From positions 434,001-498,000 of the forward strand of contig JAZBRS010000077.1 in the NCBI GenBank assembly GCA_037176725.1: 64,000 nt of DNA. Direction: 5' to 3'. The notes beneath the pieces were generated by a model, which did no database searches, was not told the origin of the DNA, and worked only from the letters and a program-made list of their open reading frames with translations. Shown here piece after piece: positions 1 through 11,088 of this stretch. Positions within the stretch are counted from its first letter, which is position 1. Each line of letters begins with the position of its first letter. Made by a program: the position numbers and the translations under genes. The DNA is from Posidonia oceanica (taxonomy: Eukaryota > Streptophyta > Magnoliopsida > Alismatales > Posidoniaceae).

Positions 1-1386
1 TGGAAGGATTTTTTGGGGACCAAGAGACCTAAGCTCCCAGCTAACCTTCCAGGGATGGGGTGATAGCTCTAGGGTCGTGAGCTGCTTGCTTAGGGTGAGG
101 TATGAGTGGTTTTGTGGTTTTAAGGGACAAAGAGACCAATGCTCCCGGTCGAATTTCTGGGTTGGGTGATACCTCTAGGGTCATGAGTTGCTTGCTTAGG
201 GTGAGATCCGAGTGGTTTTGTCATTTTGAGGGACCAAGAGACCAATACTCTTGGCCAGCCTTCAAGGATGGGTGATACCCCTAGAGTCGCGAGCTGCTTG
301 CATAGGTTGAGGTCCACGTGGTTTTTGTGGTTTTGCTGCGAATTGTGGTTTGTGGTTTAAGGTGCTGGCTGGACCTAGAGGAGAAAGAGACTCTAGTTGT
401 TCCGGGCACTAAGGCTATGATCGAGTGGCCATTGAGGTCTGTTTGACCAAGAGACCAAGGATGAGGTCAAGCTAGGACACCAAGAGGGCATACCCTGTGG
501 GGTCGTCCTTAGAGAGGACAGCTTGCCCAAGGAGGGTGAGCAGCTTTCCCGAGGAGGGTTACCTTTGTAATGGTCCTGCAGAGAAGCGCAACACTGGGAC
601 GGACATACTCCTTCACAGGGTGGCATGTCTGTGGTAGTATAGTACACTTTGGTGACTGCTTGTCGCTAGTGTTGGTTGCTTGGCGCTGGGCAGCATGACA
701 CACTATTGTTGGTTGTTGTAGTTGTGGTTTTACTGAGCCCTGATTCAGGAAATCAGGCTCTGGTCTAGAGAAGACCGTGTTTTCTGAGTAGTGGCTCTGT
801 GTTTGGTTTTGTGGTTGTTGTTTCTCTTGTGTGGCAATGTTGTTCGCTTATGTGGCATGTTGTTCGCCTGTGTGGAGTTGTTGTTTGGCCTGTGTGGCAT
901 TGTAGTTGCGCATGTGTGGCGTTGTTGTTTTGGTTTAAGAGAAAGAGAAAATGGTTTTAAAGGATTTGCTGCTGCTAGGGAATAGTGAATTGCCCTATTG
1001 TGGTGTTGTGGCATCCAAGAGAGATGCCTGAGTTTTGTTGCTTTTGACGTGATTGCGCCTGGCTCCTTGGCATTGTTTGCCGAGACGATTTTGTGTGTGT
1101 TTAGGGTGGGTGTGTGCTGGGTGACCTTTTTGAGTGGTCACTCTCGTGTGCTTTGATTTGTGTTTTTCGCAGGTGCAGGATAGGAGTAGGATTTTTCTAG
1201 TGCACATAGCGAGGAGTAATGCTGCCACACATCAAGGAACTGGGTAGGTCATATAATTTAATTATGTTGGTTATAGCATGTTAATTTATGCAATTGAATT
1301 TAGTTTTCTGTAGTGATATTTGTTAATAATTAATAGAAACTAAAAAATGTAGTTAGGATAGGGTTGTGACGATTGGGGTTGTTACA
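1..1386 (+). mobile_element. 5' LTR of element T1 (3' part only), Tekay/Del-like Ty3/gypsy
   Basis: This is the 3' part of a long terminal repeat; its start lies outside the window. It ends in TTGTTACA, and 2 nt later comes a primer-binding site, so the right edge is well defined. The segment matches the 3' half of the solo LTR at 1,407-4,341. Shared blocks include the text around 'cttggcgctgggcagc' (about 680) and 'gccacacatcaagga' (about 1,225). It contains no gene. The Tekay/Del assignment is inferred from the tRNA-iMet PBS, the TGTAAYATC...TTACA ends and the pol tail at 7,707. Confidence 0.75.
16..335 (+). repeat. Tandem repeat, about 107 bp x 3, in the T1 5' LTR
   Basis: Three diverged copies start with GGGAC(C/A)AAGAGACC at 16, 124 and 230, giving periods of 108 and 106 bp. 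Each continues through 'tagggtc(g/a)tgagttgcttgc' to 'gagtggttttgt'. The solo LTR of the same family shows no equivalent array, so it is a local expansion. Confidence 0.8.
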
Positions 1387-1388
1387 GG

Positions 1389-1400
1389 TGGTATCAGAGC
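1389..1400 (+). other. Primer-binding site of T1 (tRNA-iMet type)
   Basis: TGGTATCAGAGC lies 2 nt after the LTR end. It is the usual plant retrotransposon PBS, complementary to the 3' end of initiator methionine tRNA. Only 6 more bases of T1 follow before the next LTR insertion at 1,407. Confidence 0.9.
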
Positions 1401-1401
1401 A

Positions 1402-1406
1402 TAGGT
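1402..1406. repeat. Target-site duplication, left copy (TAGGT)
   Basis: TAGGT lies directly before the TG of solo LTR T2 and matches the copy at 4,342-4,346. Confidence 0.9.
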
Positions 1407-4341
1407 TGTAATATCCGGGTTTTTCTGAACCTAGCAGGTAGTTACAGCGCAGGTAATTAGCGAGGTAATCTGACGTAAATTATTGGCACGGATTACTGGT
1501 GTGTGTTGATGATCCATAATTCCAGTGCGTATTACTGGCATGGCCCATTAGTTCAGAATTCTGTTATCTGTTGGGTTGGTTTTGGGGATATAACTCCCAT
1601 GTTTATGTGTTTTGATGGTTTGGAGTTTGATTGCTTCTAATTGCAATTAATCTTTGAAGCAATCATAGTGGATTGGTGTGTATACTCTCTGTCTTTATTT
1701 CTAGAGGTTATTTGGGAAATTTGCAGTTTGCGGGAAGGAGAAGGAATTTTGTGCAATTTTCGCGTAAAAAGTTGAATAAAGAAAAGGAGAAAATCGGAAA
1801 CAGAGGGCATGCAGCGTGCTACCACCATTTTCTTCTTCTCTGAAAATTCAAGGCGGCTGTCGGGGGAGACTCATGCAGTGAGGCGGTCGAGGGTGTTCGT
1901 GAGCTTTCGTTTCCTTCTTCCTCTGCTTCCTCTTCTTCTTCTTCTTCTTCTTCTTTCTTCTTCCTCTGTTTTCTACTTCTCCTTCTTTCTGTCAGTGAGA
2001 GAGTGGGAGAGAGTGGGTGGCCATGACATGGGTGGAGTGGACTCGAGCTTGGGTGAGCTTTGGTCTTCATCTCGATGGTTGAGCGAGCTCGTGTGGAGGC
2101 CACGGGAAGCTCCGGAGTGGTGGAGATCACCGGCGTTCAAGTGGGTCGGCCGGCGAGTGGAGAGGTCTCTATTGGCATCTAAGAGGTGCACACTCGCCCT
2201 TTTCTCTCTGCAATTTGCTTGGAATTGATGTATTTATGTTGCTTGAGATAATTATGATGCATGCTAGAAGTTCCATGATTTTAGAGAATTTATGTGGATT
2301 TTTACAGTGAATTTTGCATATGGCTGTTACTATTCACCCATATGAACTTGGTTGCTTTAGATTTTGATATCTTGAGCTCTACTTATCGGAATGCTTTGAT
2401 TCTTGTTCCATGTTGTAGAGCACTTGGATGTCTTCATTTTGGTTATTTTTGTGGAATTTTTGGTTGTGTGTGGTGAGACCGGTTCTCGTTCCGAAGAAGG
2501 GCGATTTCCGGCGGTCTCTGTTCTGAGTTTTTCTATCAGTTTCCAATAGTCTAGCAGCTTTTGGTGGCGTAGGTTGCCAGCGAGGGATTCTGGTGCTACT
2601 ATGAGGTAGGGTTTGCCAGTGTGCATTCTCAGTGTGCTTTCCAGGCACATCTGGTGCTTGGTGGGCGCTAGGGGCGCCACTAGGGCGCCCAGATGTTGTG
2701 CTATGGCCTGGTATTGGCCAGGCCGGATCCAGTGGGGTTTTCCCTATTCTTGTTAAGGTGAAAAATGTGATTTTAGGTTTTTATAAAAGTATTTGTGCAA
2801 TAATAATGATTTGGGAATGATTCAGTAGATATTCTGAAAAAGGATTGCACGATTTACAAAGAGGTTTTGGAAAATGTTTTTAATAAGAATTGCATGAGTT
2901 TGGTCGTGGTACCTTTGAGATGACTTTCGAAATGGTTTTCAGAAATGGTTTCCAAAAGAGTTTGGAAAAAGAAATGATTGGTTTGCAAAGGTTTTGGAAA
3001 GTGTTTTCTGATGTTTTCTATTGTAGGGCAGTGCATGGTAAAGGGCTATGACCCTAGTGACTGCCTATGACCCTAGTGTGCGGCGGTACTGGTCTGGTCA
3101 GGGGTGAAAGAGTCCCCAGGGTGGCCCATGCGGATCAGGGGTGAAAGAGTCCCTAGGGTGGCCCGTGGTCTTGGTGACCACAGTAGTTAGGGCACCGTTA
3201 GGGTGTATTCTGTGTGTGGTCCAGATAGGACTTTGAGGATTCATTGTTCACGGATCTGAGGTGGAGAACTCCTGCACAGGGTGGTTCTTCCGCGGTAGAG
3301 CAGTGCACTGTGAGGGCGAGAGCCAAGCGCCTGCGTGTGCCCGAGGTGTTGTTTGCTTGGCGCCGGGCAACAATACATGGTTGAGAAGTCCTTCTGAGAG
3401 GTTGGACTTCGGGACAGGTGGTTGCGACCAATCCATGGCAGTGCAGTGCTGGTTTGACTGCTTGTGGCCAGAGTTGGTTTGGGATCTTGTGACTTGTGTT
3501 TTTGTGCCGGTTTTGGTGTTTGAGCTTGTGTGTTGCTCTTGTTCATAGCTATGGTTTGGCACTTGAGTTGTGAGACTCAAGTTGTGGTGTTTTCTGTGCA
3601 TAGCTATGACCTTGGGACTTGTGTTTTACGTCGGCTTTCTGAGTCTTGTGTTTGAGGTGGTTTTGCGCAGGTTTGTGTTTTGTGGCTTGGGTTTTGTGCT
3701 GAGTTCTAGCACCCAAGCTTGTGGTTGTTTCTACACCGAGTTGTGGTTTTGGGACTCGAGTTTTGAGCCAGTCTCTATGAGATGGCTTTGCGTGGTTTTG
3801 AACTGAGGCTCCGTGTTTTTTGTTGCACTCCTGGGTGAGTGGTTTTGGACTTGATTTGGCCTACGTGGCCATTTCAAGTGTGCTTTGTGTTTTTGAAAGG
3901 CAAGCAAGTGGTTTTGAAAGGAAAGAAAGAAAATGTTTTCAAAAGCATGGTTTGAAAAGGATTTACTGTTTGTTGGGCAAATGGTAGTGTTGTGCTGTGT
4001 TGTGGTTTTGCGACATCCAGGGGTGATGCCAATGTTCTGTGGTTTTTGGCGTGGTTACGCTTGTTCTCCTTAGTTGTGTTAACTGGGTTGTTGTGTGTGT
4101 AGGTAGGGTGTGTGTTGGGTGACCTGTTTGTGGTCATTCACGTGTGTTTTGTTGGTGTTTTTCAGGTACAGGAGTAGGAGTTGCTGGTTTGCTAGTGCAT
4201 ATAGGATGGGGTCACTTCGCCACACATCAAGGATCCTGGTGAGTGAATTATTTAGTTTAATTCCAGTTAATTGTGTTTTTAATATCTACTTAGACTTAAT
4301 TTGGAATAAAAAAAAATGGTAGCAGGTTTCAGGATGTTACA
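1407..4341 (+). mobile_element. Solo LTR T2, 2,935 bp, same family as T1, TSD TAGGT
   Basis: The segment starts TGTAATATCC and ends GATGTTACA. It is flanked by identical TAGGT at 1,402-1,406 and 4,342-4,346. No PBS or internal sequence follows its right end; T1 internal sequence resumes instead. It is therefore a complete solo LTR, normally produced by recombination between the two LTRs of a full insertion. It holds a CTT-rich run (about 1,914-1,970), a 37-bp direct duplication (3,098-3,171) and no plausible gene; the ORFs over the CTT run are low complexity. Homology to the T1 LTRs is clear at both ends. Confidence 0.92.
3098..3171 (+). repeat. 37-bp direct duplication in solo LTR T2
   Basis: Two adjacent 37-bp copies begin TCAGGGGTGAAAGAGTCCC at 3,098 and 3,135 and differ at only a few positions. 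Confidence 0.8.
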
Positions 4342-4346
4342 TAGGT
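4342..4346. repeat. Target-site duplication, right copy (TAGGT)
   Basis: TAGGT lies directly after the CA of solo LTR T2 and matches 1,402-1,406. Confidence 0.9.
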
Positions 4347-4788
4347 TCATTAGGTGCACTAGCCTAGGGATGTCTAGTCAAGTGACTCCCTAGTTTCCAT
4401 GTCATGCATAGCTGCACATTGTTTTCATTGATTTTCTTGCTTGCATTATTCACAAGAGTCTTCGGCTTTAGCTCCAACATCGGCGAGGATGATGTATGAA
4501 GCACCACGAGGAACCTAGGGAGTGATGGTCTGCTCATTTGTGGAGGTAGATATTGACTCCTTATTGGAGGGCTTCCCTGTGGTTCGACTTCTGGATCATC
4601 GATCTGTGAGATCTGCTTTGAGAGAGTAGTTGGAGGCAGAGTGCGATGCTGCGTTAGCCTGTGTTGAGCTGTTTGCTTGAGCTCTTCAACTCTGTAGAGC
4701 ATGGTTTTTGGTGTTGTCCATTAGTTTTATGTGGGATAAGCACCGAGTCGCCTGTGGGAGTGGTGGTAGTTGTTTCCTAGATGGGACA
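4347..4788 (+). mobile_element. T1 internal region, segment between the two solo LTRs
   Basis: This 442-bp stretch resumes T1 after solo LTR T2 and stops at the second solo LTR. It should be leader and early gag of T1, but I find no open frame or recognisable gag motif. Confidence 0.6.
4784..4788. repeat. Target-site duplication, left copy (GGACA)
   Basis: GGACA lies immediately before the TGAT of solo LTR S3 and is repeated exactly at 6,021-6,025. Confidence 0.9.
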
Positions 4789-6020
4789 TGATAAACTCAT
4801 AATTCATACATATTTTATTCCCCATATTTATTGATTATTGTATATAAATAATGCTACTTGAGGTGTTTTTAGTTAATTTTGCAGGAAGCTGAACTATTAC
4901 AAGCAAATGCAGATAAAAGAGGAAAGAGAAGATGAAAAGATCAATTATGTTGCAAACAAGGGAAGAAATCTCCATCCAACTAGGCTCCAATTAAAGATTC
5001 TATTTGTGCAGCACATATCAAATTCAAATTCAAATTCAAATGGATTCTAGATGTGCACAATATTCTCAACAAGCAATCAAAATTGGTAGTGGTTGGTAGC
5101 CCTTACTATATATGGAGAGAATTCCTAAAATCTAGGGATATCTTTTAAATTGAAGATATTATCCATATTTGTGATTTAAATTTAAAAAAGATGTAACCCC
5201 TATTCATGTCTATAAATACGGGGATTCTTTATGTATTTCATCATCTTCTACGTTGTATACTTCTTCTCCGGGGCTGCTTCTCCAACTACGGAGTTGAGTG
5301 CTGGAAGTTGCTTGTAATGGGTTTGAATGATCAACATTATTAGTTTTATTTTTATTATATTTCCTTCTTTTTATTTTTGTTTCCCTTTTTAAATCATGTG
5401 CTAAATTTCTTTTCTAGGATTAGATGAAGCTATGGTAATTTCATGATGGTGTAATTATTTCTGATCTCTTCTCTCTTGTGCTTCATGTCATGATCATATA
5501 TGCTAGACTAGCACGACATTGATTTCTAGTTATTTCGGTAAACTTTGATAGGTTAATATTGAGTGCATCTTTTTAGCCTATGCTTAGGGAAGAGTAAATT
5601 AGGGATCGTGTGTGTTGTCGTAGTTATATTATGTTATCATCTAATTAAATCATGCTTTTGTTTCTCTATTCATGTATTTGATAGTCTATCATGTGTTCCA
5701 TATAGGCTATGCTTGTTAGAGTAGAATTCTTTAGTTTGATTTTTGAGATTGAAAAGGGAGAGAGAGTGAACTAGTTGATCATCATGTTAATTGCATAGTG
5801 AATTCAAAATCCTAGACTTTATCATATAATTTCAAGTATCAAAATCATCATGTTTTCTTTTAATTCACTAAATTCCAATTCCATCTTCATATCTTCCATC
5901 ATAATTTAACAATTAGAATTAAAATCTAGAATTCACTATTCCCTATGGGATCGACCCGTACTTGCATACGTACTACATAGTACGGTGTGCACTTGCGGTT
6001 AATTAAAATTTTACACATCA
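4789..6020 (+). mobile_element. Solo LTR S3, 1,232 bp, different family, TSD GGACA
   Basis: The segment starts TGATAAACTCAT and ends ACACATCA. It is flanked by identical GGACA at 4,784-4,788 and 6,021-6,025. Near its 3' end it carries a block with 'tgggatcgacccgtacttgc' and 'gtgcacttgcgg'. From general knowledge such blocks occur at the ends of some plant Ty3/gypsy LTRs, so the family assignment is only an inference. A TATA box lies at 5,211. A short CAAATT run lies at about 5,019-5,043. It has no gene. Confidence 0.92.
5211..5218 (+). promoter_or_regulatory. TATA box of solo LTR S3
   Basis: TATAAATA lies 422 bp into the LTR, followed by a pyrimidine-rich TTCATCATCTTC stretch. This is the usual U3/R arrangement of an LTR promoter. 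The exact start site cannot be read. Confidence 0.6.
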
Positions 6021-6025
6021 GGACA
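6021..6025. repeat. Target-site duplication, right copy (GGACA)
   Basis: GGACA lies immediately after the ATCA of solo LTR S3 and matches 4,784-4,788. Confidence 0.9.
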
Positions 6026-6200
6026 TAATGCTGGCATGCAGAGTAGGAGACCTTGTTGTTTGTAAGGCTAGATGAGTCATGTCACCTAAGTTGTTCACGT
6101 TTACAGTGTGTTCTGGTCTGCTTGGTGTACTATGGCTGCAGGAAGGTAGGGCATCTGTTGAGGAGATGCCCTGATTCCTTTACGTGGGTTAGTGACACAC
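6026..6200 (+). pseudogene. T1 gag remnant with a mutated CCHC zinc knuckle
   Basis: At 6,128-6,172 one frame reads Y-Y-G-C-R-K-V-G-H-L-L-R-R-C-P. This fits the retroviral zinc knuckle C-X2-C-X4-H-X4-C with the first cysteine changed to tyrosine (TGY to TAC). The knuckle normally binds nucleic acid in the gag nucleocapsid domain. No long open frame surrounds it, so this is a decayed fragment. It supports T1 having once carried gag. Confidence 0.65.
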
Positions 6201-7742
6201 CACGTTAGCCAACCAGAGGACGTGTCTTCCTTGCCACCATCCGGTGCTAGGCTGTTTTATGGTTGCTGTGGAGGGAGAGGTGCTGTAGGTGCCTCTTGTG
6301 TGACCCTCCATGTTTGCTATTGTTTGTTGTGGTTTGTTTTTGTTGTTTGTGTGGAAGATGCTTTGAGTTCCATCCTCCTGTTGTTGCTTCTAGGTGACTT
6401 TAGTGGATCCCCAGATGTGTGTGTTTTTGCTCCAGATACTTTGGATGAGGACAGAGTTATCTAGGAGGTGCTGTGCGTTAGAGTTGTGCATTTGTGTTGC
6501 GTGGTTGTGTTGCACGTTTGGGGGCTTGGTCAATAGAGTGGCATAGCCTAGTAAGTTGTTTTCTGTATGCTGTTTTGGGGTGTCCTATTGGGGATAGCCA
6601 GTTGGTTTCTATTTGTTGGTGGTTCAAATGGCTCAATGCTATTCGATCTGTGGAGATTCTCTCTCCTATGTTTTCTTTTCAGTGTTCTGTGGTAGAGATT
6701 GGGGATGTGTCGATGAGGTTGGCTTCTCGTCTCATTTGTTAGCGCCACTGGTTGAGTTGTTGGGTGTGATCCCAGGTGGTTCCTCTGACTAGTTGTCTCC
6801 TGGTTTAGGTGAACTATTCTCGGGGATCTAGTAGGGGCATCTCCAAGATAGTGGCAACTTGGGCAAGTCAGCTAGGAATGAGGAACAACTTGAGTTGGTT
6901 TGGACCTTGTTGCTGGAAGTTGCTTTGAGTTGGAAACTCAACTGTGTGTGACTCTTGAGTTGTCCATACCATTGGTTGTGGTTGTTTCACTGGAAGAAGT
7001 GATCCCTGTGGCCTTGGGTTGGGGTGAGTTCTTGTTGCAGTGAGGCAACATGGTGACTTGTGGTTCTCGTCAGTTGGAGAATCACAAGAGGAACTATACA
7101 ACCCATGTGATTGTGTTGGTAATAGTGGTGGTTGTGCTCTGGATCTGGTGGAGTGTCAGTCCAGGAAGTAGTCCTTGGGAATAGATAGCACCTGGTTTGC
7201 TAGTTTATTAGTGAAATCCAGATCCATGAAGAGCTTTGCTGTGACTTAGTGTCTAGATTCTCTCATGCCATGGATGGGAAGAGATATTCTTGGAGAGATG
7301 AGAAATGATATTGAGCACGTGGTGTGGAGTTTGGGTTGTTGCTGGCCAGGTTGAGCATTAGAGTGGTGCAACGGACGTTGATGTGATTTGGTTGCACCTG
7401 GTCGTCCCTGTATCTTGTGTGTCTGCCAGAGAGGCTCAGGATGCTTCGTGACTCTAGAAGGAACAACATTGAGCTTGTGGTTGGAAGTTTTGTGTCCTGA
7501 AGGGATCCCACCCCAGGAAATGGTGGAGTCTAGACTTGAGGAGGGCTAAGTCCTTAGTGTCATTCAGACCCTAGTAGGATGAGATGGCTTTGTGGAGCAT
7601 CAATTTCTTCTACTGGTCTTGATCTTTTGGTGGCACCGTTGTGCGAGTTATCCGCGGGCTTAAGTTGGACATCAAGGTTTGGCACCCTTGACATTTCCAC
7701 CATGAGAATTTCGAGGGTGAAATTTCTTTAAGAGGGTTAGGA
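6201..7742 (+). mobile_element. T1 internal region, 3' part; no recognisable pol
   Basis: About 1.5 kb lie between the gag remnant and the polypurine tract. I find no protease, RT, RNase H or integrase motif. The last codons before the PPT (7,707-7,730) read N-F-E-G-E-I-S-L, like the C-terminal tail of Tekay-type pol proteins, so the end of pol survives. Without the two solo LTRs the T1 internal region is only about 2.2 kb. That is far shorter than an autonomous element, so T1 is internally deleted or a non-autonomous derivative. Confidence 0.6.
7730..7742 (+). other. Polypurine tract of T1
   Basis: AAGAGGGTTAGGA lies directly before the LTR start TGTAACATC. This is the expected place for plus-strand priming. 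Two T residues interrupt the purine run. Confidence 0.75.
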
Positions 7743-8261
7743 TGTAACATCGGTAAATTAGTTTGCCTTCTTTATTGTCCAGTTTAGTGGATTTTTTAAC
7801 TACAGGCGGGTGTTACTAGTGGGTGTTCCTAGCATAGGGTGGTGACGTGTGTCTCTGGCACGTAATTCTGACGCGAATTGGTGGCACGATGCCTTGTTCT
7901 AGTAATTCAGTCGTTGCTTTTGGATTTGGTGTTGTAGCTTTGTTTTGGTGTTTCGAGGATGAGATGATGTATGGGGCCTTGTGGAGGTCTTGTTGGATGA
8001 TAGTGGTTTTATATTGGGTTGTGGAGGTCTGTGGTGTGCTTTGGCAGCTGATATCCACTTGCACGAGCCACTTGAGCAGTGAGTGGTTGCGTGGTTGTGG
8101 TTCTATGCTCGTAGTCTCACATGCACGTAGCAATGGTTTGGGGGTTGATTGCCCTGGGGTCTTTGAGTTGGTGTGCGGGGTTGCTGAGTGTTGGACCCGT
8201 GGTTGTGTGCACATACTCGTGACCCACAGATACGTGCATGAGTTCTTCCATGGCTTGCGGC

Positions 8262-8269
8262 TATTTAAG
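8262..8269 (+). promoter_or_regulatory. Possible TATA-like box in the T1 3' LTR
   Basis: TATTTAAG sits about 30 bp upstream of 'ctcacaccttagtacc', a plausible R start. It is judged on sequence and spacing only. Confidence 0.35.
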
Positions 8270-8765
8270 GACGACCAACTCCTCACACCTTAGTACCACC
8301 CTCTTTCCTGAGAGCACAGTGAGAGAGTGGAGGATCCAGAGTCTTCTCCCCTCCTTTCCCCTTCGTCTTCTTCTTCTTCTCCTCCTTCTATTGATCAGAG
8401 TGAGAAGGAGAAAGAGAAAGAGAGAGAGAGTGCCTATGTTGCTCGACCGGCCGTCCGACTGTGCCCATGAGGTGGAGGCGAGCTCTGGTCATCGTCCCTG
8501 TAGTGGTGCAAGTTCGAAGAGGTCGTGCATGCTTGGTTGGGAGCGAGGGGGAGTCACTGTGCACAGAGGTCACTAACGGCCATCAAGGTTGCTGTATGCA
8601 TCAGTGAAAGGTACACACCCTTAGATCCCCTCTTTGTTTGCCCAGAACGTTGGAATGAGCAAGTCTTTGTGGATTATGCTATGTGGATGCTTGGGATGAT
8701 TTTTAGGAGATTTATGGCATTTATTACAATGATTAATGCAAAGCTTTTGTTTCTTAGATGAATAG

Positions 8766-9125
8766 TGTTTTGTAACTTTGATTTGTTATATCCTAAGCTA
8801 CATGCATTCGATTCTTTTGATTTTTGTCCCAAATGGTAGATCACCTCTAGATCTTCATTTTGACATGTTGTATGTGATTTTTGGGCTAGTGTGGTGAGAT
8901 CAGTTGTGATTTGCAAGCCGGCGGGTAAACAGTGCTTCTTGGGGTGTATGTGAGCTTTGATTCATGATTTCTTGAGTTCTACTCATTGGATCTTTGTGAT
9001 TTTTGTCACAATTGGTAGAGCATTTGAATATCATCATTTTGATATATGATGTGTGATTTTTGGATATGTGTGGAGGGACTGGTTGCAAGTCCTACTTTCG
9101 GTTGAATTTTTTGGTTTCAGAATGT
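8766..9125 (+). repeat. 180-bp direct duplication in the T1 3' LTR
   Basis: The block with 'tttttgtcccaaatggtag' at about 8,821 recurs 180 bp later as 'tttttgtcacaattggtag' at about 9,000. Flanking text such as 'tcttcattttgacat' and 'tcatcattttgatat' also repeats. The homologous region of solo LTR T2 (about 2,330-2,500) has a single copy. Confidence 0.75.
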
Positions 9126-10500
9126 TCCTACGTTCTAGGTTTTAACTTGAGACGCGAACCCTTGGCTAGGAAACCAAGCGGGATTCCATAGCACAAATGC
9201 CAGGAAAAACACCCTAGTGCGATTTTGGTTAGGGGGTAATGGCCAGTTTCAGTTGGTTTTTGGCTAGTTCTTGTAGCTTTTATTTATGTTTAATTGGTGC
9301 ATTAATCTTGTGGATGATTTATGATATAAAGATGATTAGGGAAATTGTTAGAAATGATTTTATGGGATGCCTAATGACTTAGTGAGATTCCTATTATTGT
9401 TGTAGATGGAATAAAAGAACTATAAGACTTAGAAATAGTAAGGTTTCCCCTTAATGGTCTAGTTGGACATTAGGGTTTGTGTTTAACCTTAGGATTAGTT
9501 ATTGGATTGGTATTGGTATGGTGCACAGAATTGTGTATTCAGTGGCACTGTTTGGGTGTTCGACGCTGAGCTGGCTGCATCTTGTGTAAGACACAGTTCA
9601 GTAGATGTCCTACACTTTGGTACCAGGACTTAGAGTTTTGGGTGTGGTTTGTGTTGGTGTTCGGTCTTGTGGTTAAATGGGACTTCAAGATCATTGTTTT
9701 GGTTTTTGTGTGGTTTCTTTTGGGTGGACTTTATCCCTAGAAGGTGCTTTGGTCACTTTGTTTCTGTTTTTGGGTGTTTCGCTTGGGTTGTTGTCATGGG
9801 TAGAGCGAGACACTCTTAAAAATAGATGCTCTTGTAGATGTGGATTTGGGGTGTTGGTGTAGGCATCGACACTTCTATGGATGTCAACGACTGATGTGAT
9901 CGCCACTTGTCGATTTGCAGAGTCGGCTGACAAGATGCCTACGAGAGATGTAGATGTGGGTCGCCGGCTCACCGGATCAGCGGTAGGATGCTATCCAGTG
10001 GCATCCTCGTGCTAGGTAATGAGTTCCAATCCTTCAAAACAAATAGAGTAGATCTAGATGAGTTCAGGTGTAGTAGAAAACGTCAGAGAAATAAGAAATA
10101 ACATAAATAAATGTAACTAATACTAACCGGGGGGTGGTTCTGCACATGCATATGCTATGGGTCTTTTTAAGAAATGCATTGATAAAAAAAAGTAGATTGG
10201 AACAAATACTCCTTTCACCCTCGTGCTATATGCTGTGGAATGAGGAAACAGAGGCACGGACAAAGCTTCGGCTAGGCACGATCTCTTAGATCTCACACAA
10301 TAATGGGACAAAGTAGAGGGGCTATGAGTTACTTAGAATCTTAACACTATAGCACACTCAGAGGTCTCTCAAAAAGCTATGGCTTCTCTCTTAGATTCCC
10401 CAAAAACTCTCTCTCAGAGTAGAAGATGCCTGCCCTTCTCTTTCGAAAATGGCTCCTGATTCTCAAAAATGCCTCCCCTTGAGCTCTAGCTCTCGATGCC

Positions 10501-10508
10501 TATTTATA
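10501..10508 (-). promoter_or_regulatory. TATA box of the inverted D LTR
   Basis: On the minus strand this reads TATAAATA, followed by 'gagagctagagctcaagg'. The same block follows the TATA box of the plus-strand copy at 13,422. Confidence 0.65.
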
Positions 10509-10585
10509 GAATTTCAGGGCATCAGATTGGACGAGTGGAAGCTTCTACATACAAATTTAAAATAAAAAATCTGATATTTTTACTA

Positions 10586-10801
10586 GTCGCCGCATGAACC
10601 GGCGACAAGCATAAATATCCTATTTTAATGACATGGAAATGACATAAAGGCTCACTCATCGGATAAGGAAATAGTCAACGTAGGCTAGTCGCCAATATGA
10701 GCAGCGGCAAGCCACAGATATTTTGTTTTTAATGACGTGGAGGATCGCTTATCAGATAAGGAACCAGTCCATGTAAGCTAGTCGCCGCTGTGATCGACGT
10801 C
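10586..10801 (+). repeat. Spaced hairpin motifs in the inverted D LTR
   Basis: GTCGCC-N9-GGCGAC is perfect at 10,586-10,606. Decayed versions with an intact GTCGCC arm start at 10,688 and 10,781, about 93-102 bp apart. They lie within a diverged tandem repeat that also contains 'gacgtgga' and 'cggataagga'-like text. Confidence 0.7.
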
Positions 10802-11006
10802 GAGCTACATATATCCACATTTTTCTAGAATTTTTCAAAATCTTAGTTGCTATGATATATATGATATACCATATATTTAAGTGCTAGAAAAATCATAGAA
10901 ATAATAATAATTATGGGAAAAATGTTAGAATATTTAATAAAAATCCAATATTTTATATTAAAGCCTATGATGATAACAAATGTTTAGAGAGAGTAGCAGG
11001 ATGCCT

Positions 11007-11088
11007 GTCGCCTGCTAATGTGGCAACGACACTCAACTAGTTGCCAGTGTCACTAGTAACAAGCAATGTTGCCGCATAGGGTGGCAAC
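11007..11088 (+). repeat. Triple hairpin cluster in the inverted D LTR
   Basis: Three 21-bp units of 6-bp arms around a 9-nt loop start at 11,007 (GTCGCC/GGCAAC), 11,040 (GTTGCC/AGTAAC) and 11,068 (GTTGCC/GGCAAC). The third is fully paired although both arms differ from the consensus. The cluster is the mirror of 12,640-12,720. Confidence 0.75.

Larger units (their letters stand above)
7743..9836 (+). mobile_element. 3' LTR of T1, truncated at its 3' end
   Basis: It starts TGTAACATCGG right after the polypurine tract and is homologous to solo LTR T2. Shared landmarks are the 'ttctgacg' block near 7,867, the purine-rich leader near 8,320 and the 'tggtgagatcagttgtg' block near 8,890. It never reaches the family's TTACA end; at about 9,837 it is replaced by an inverted LTR of family D. 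The segment from about 9,440 to 9,836 aligns only weakly to T2, so the exact break is uncertain. Confidence 0.7.

Noticed and set aside
1809..2228. 139-codon frame in solo LTR T2
   Set aside because: It is driven by a CTT microsatellite that encodes runs of L and S, with no conserved match in the other LTR copies of the family.
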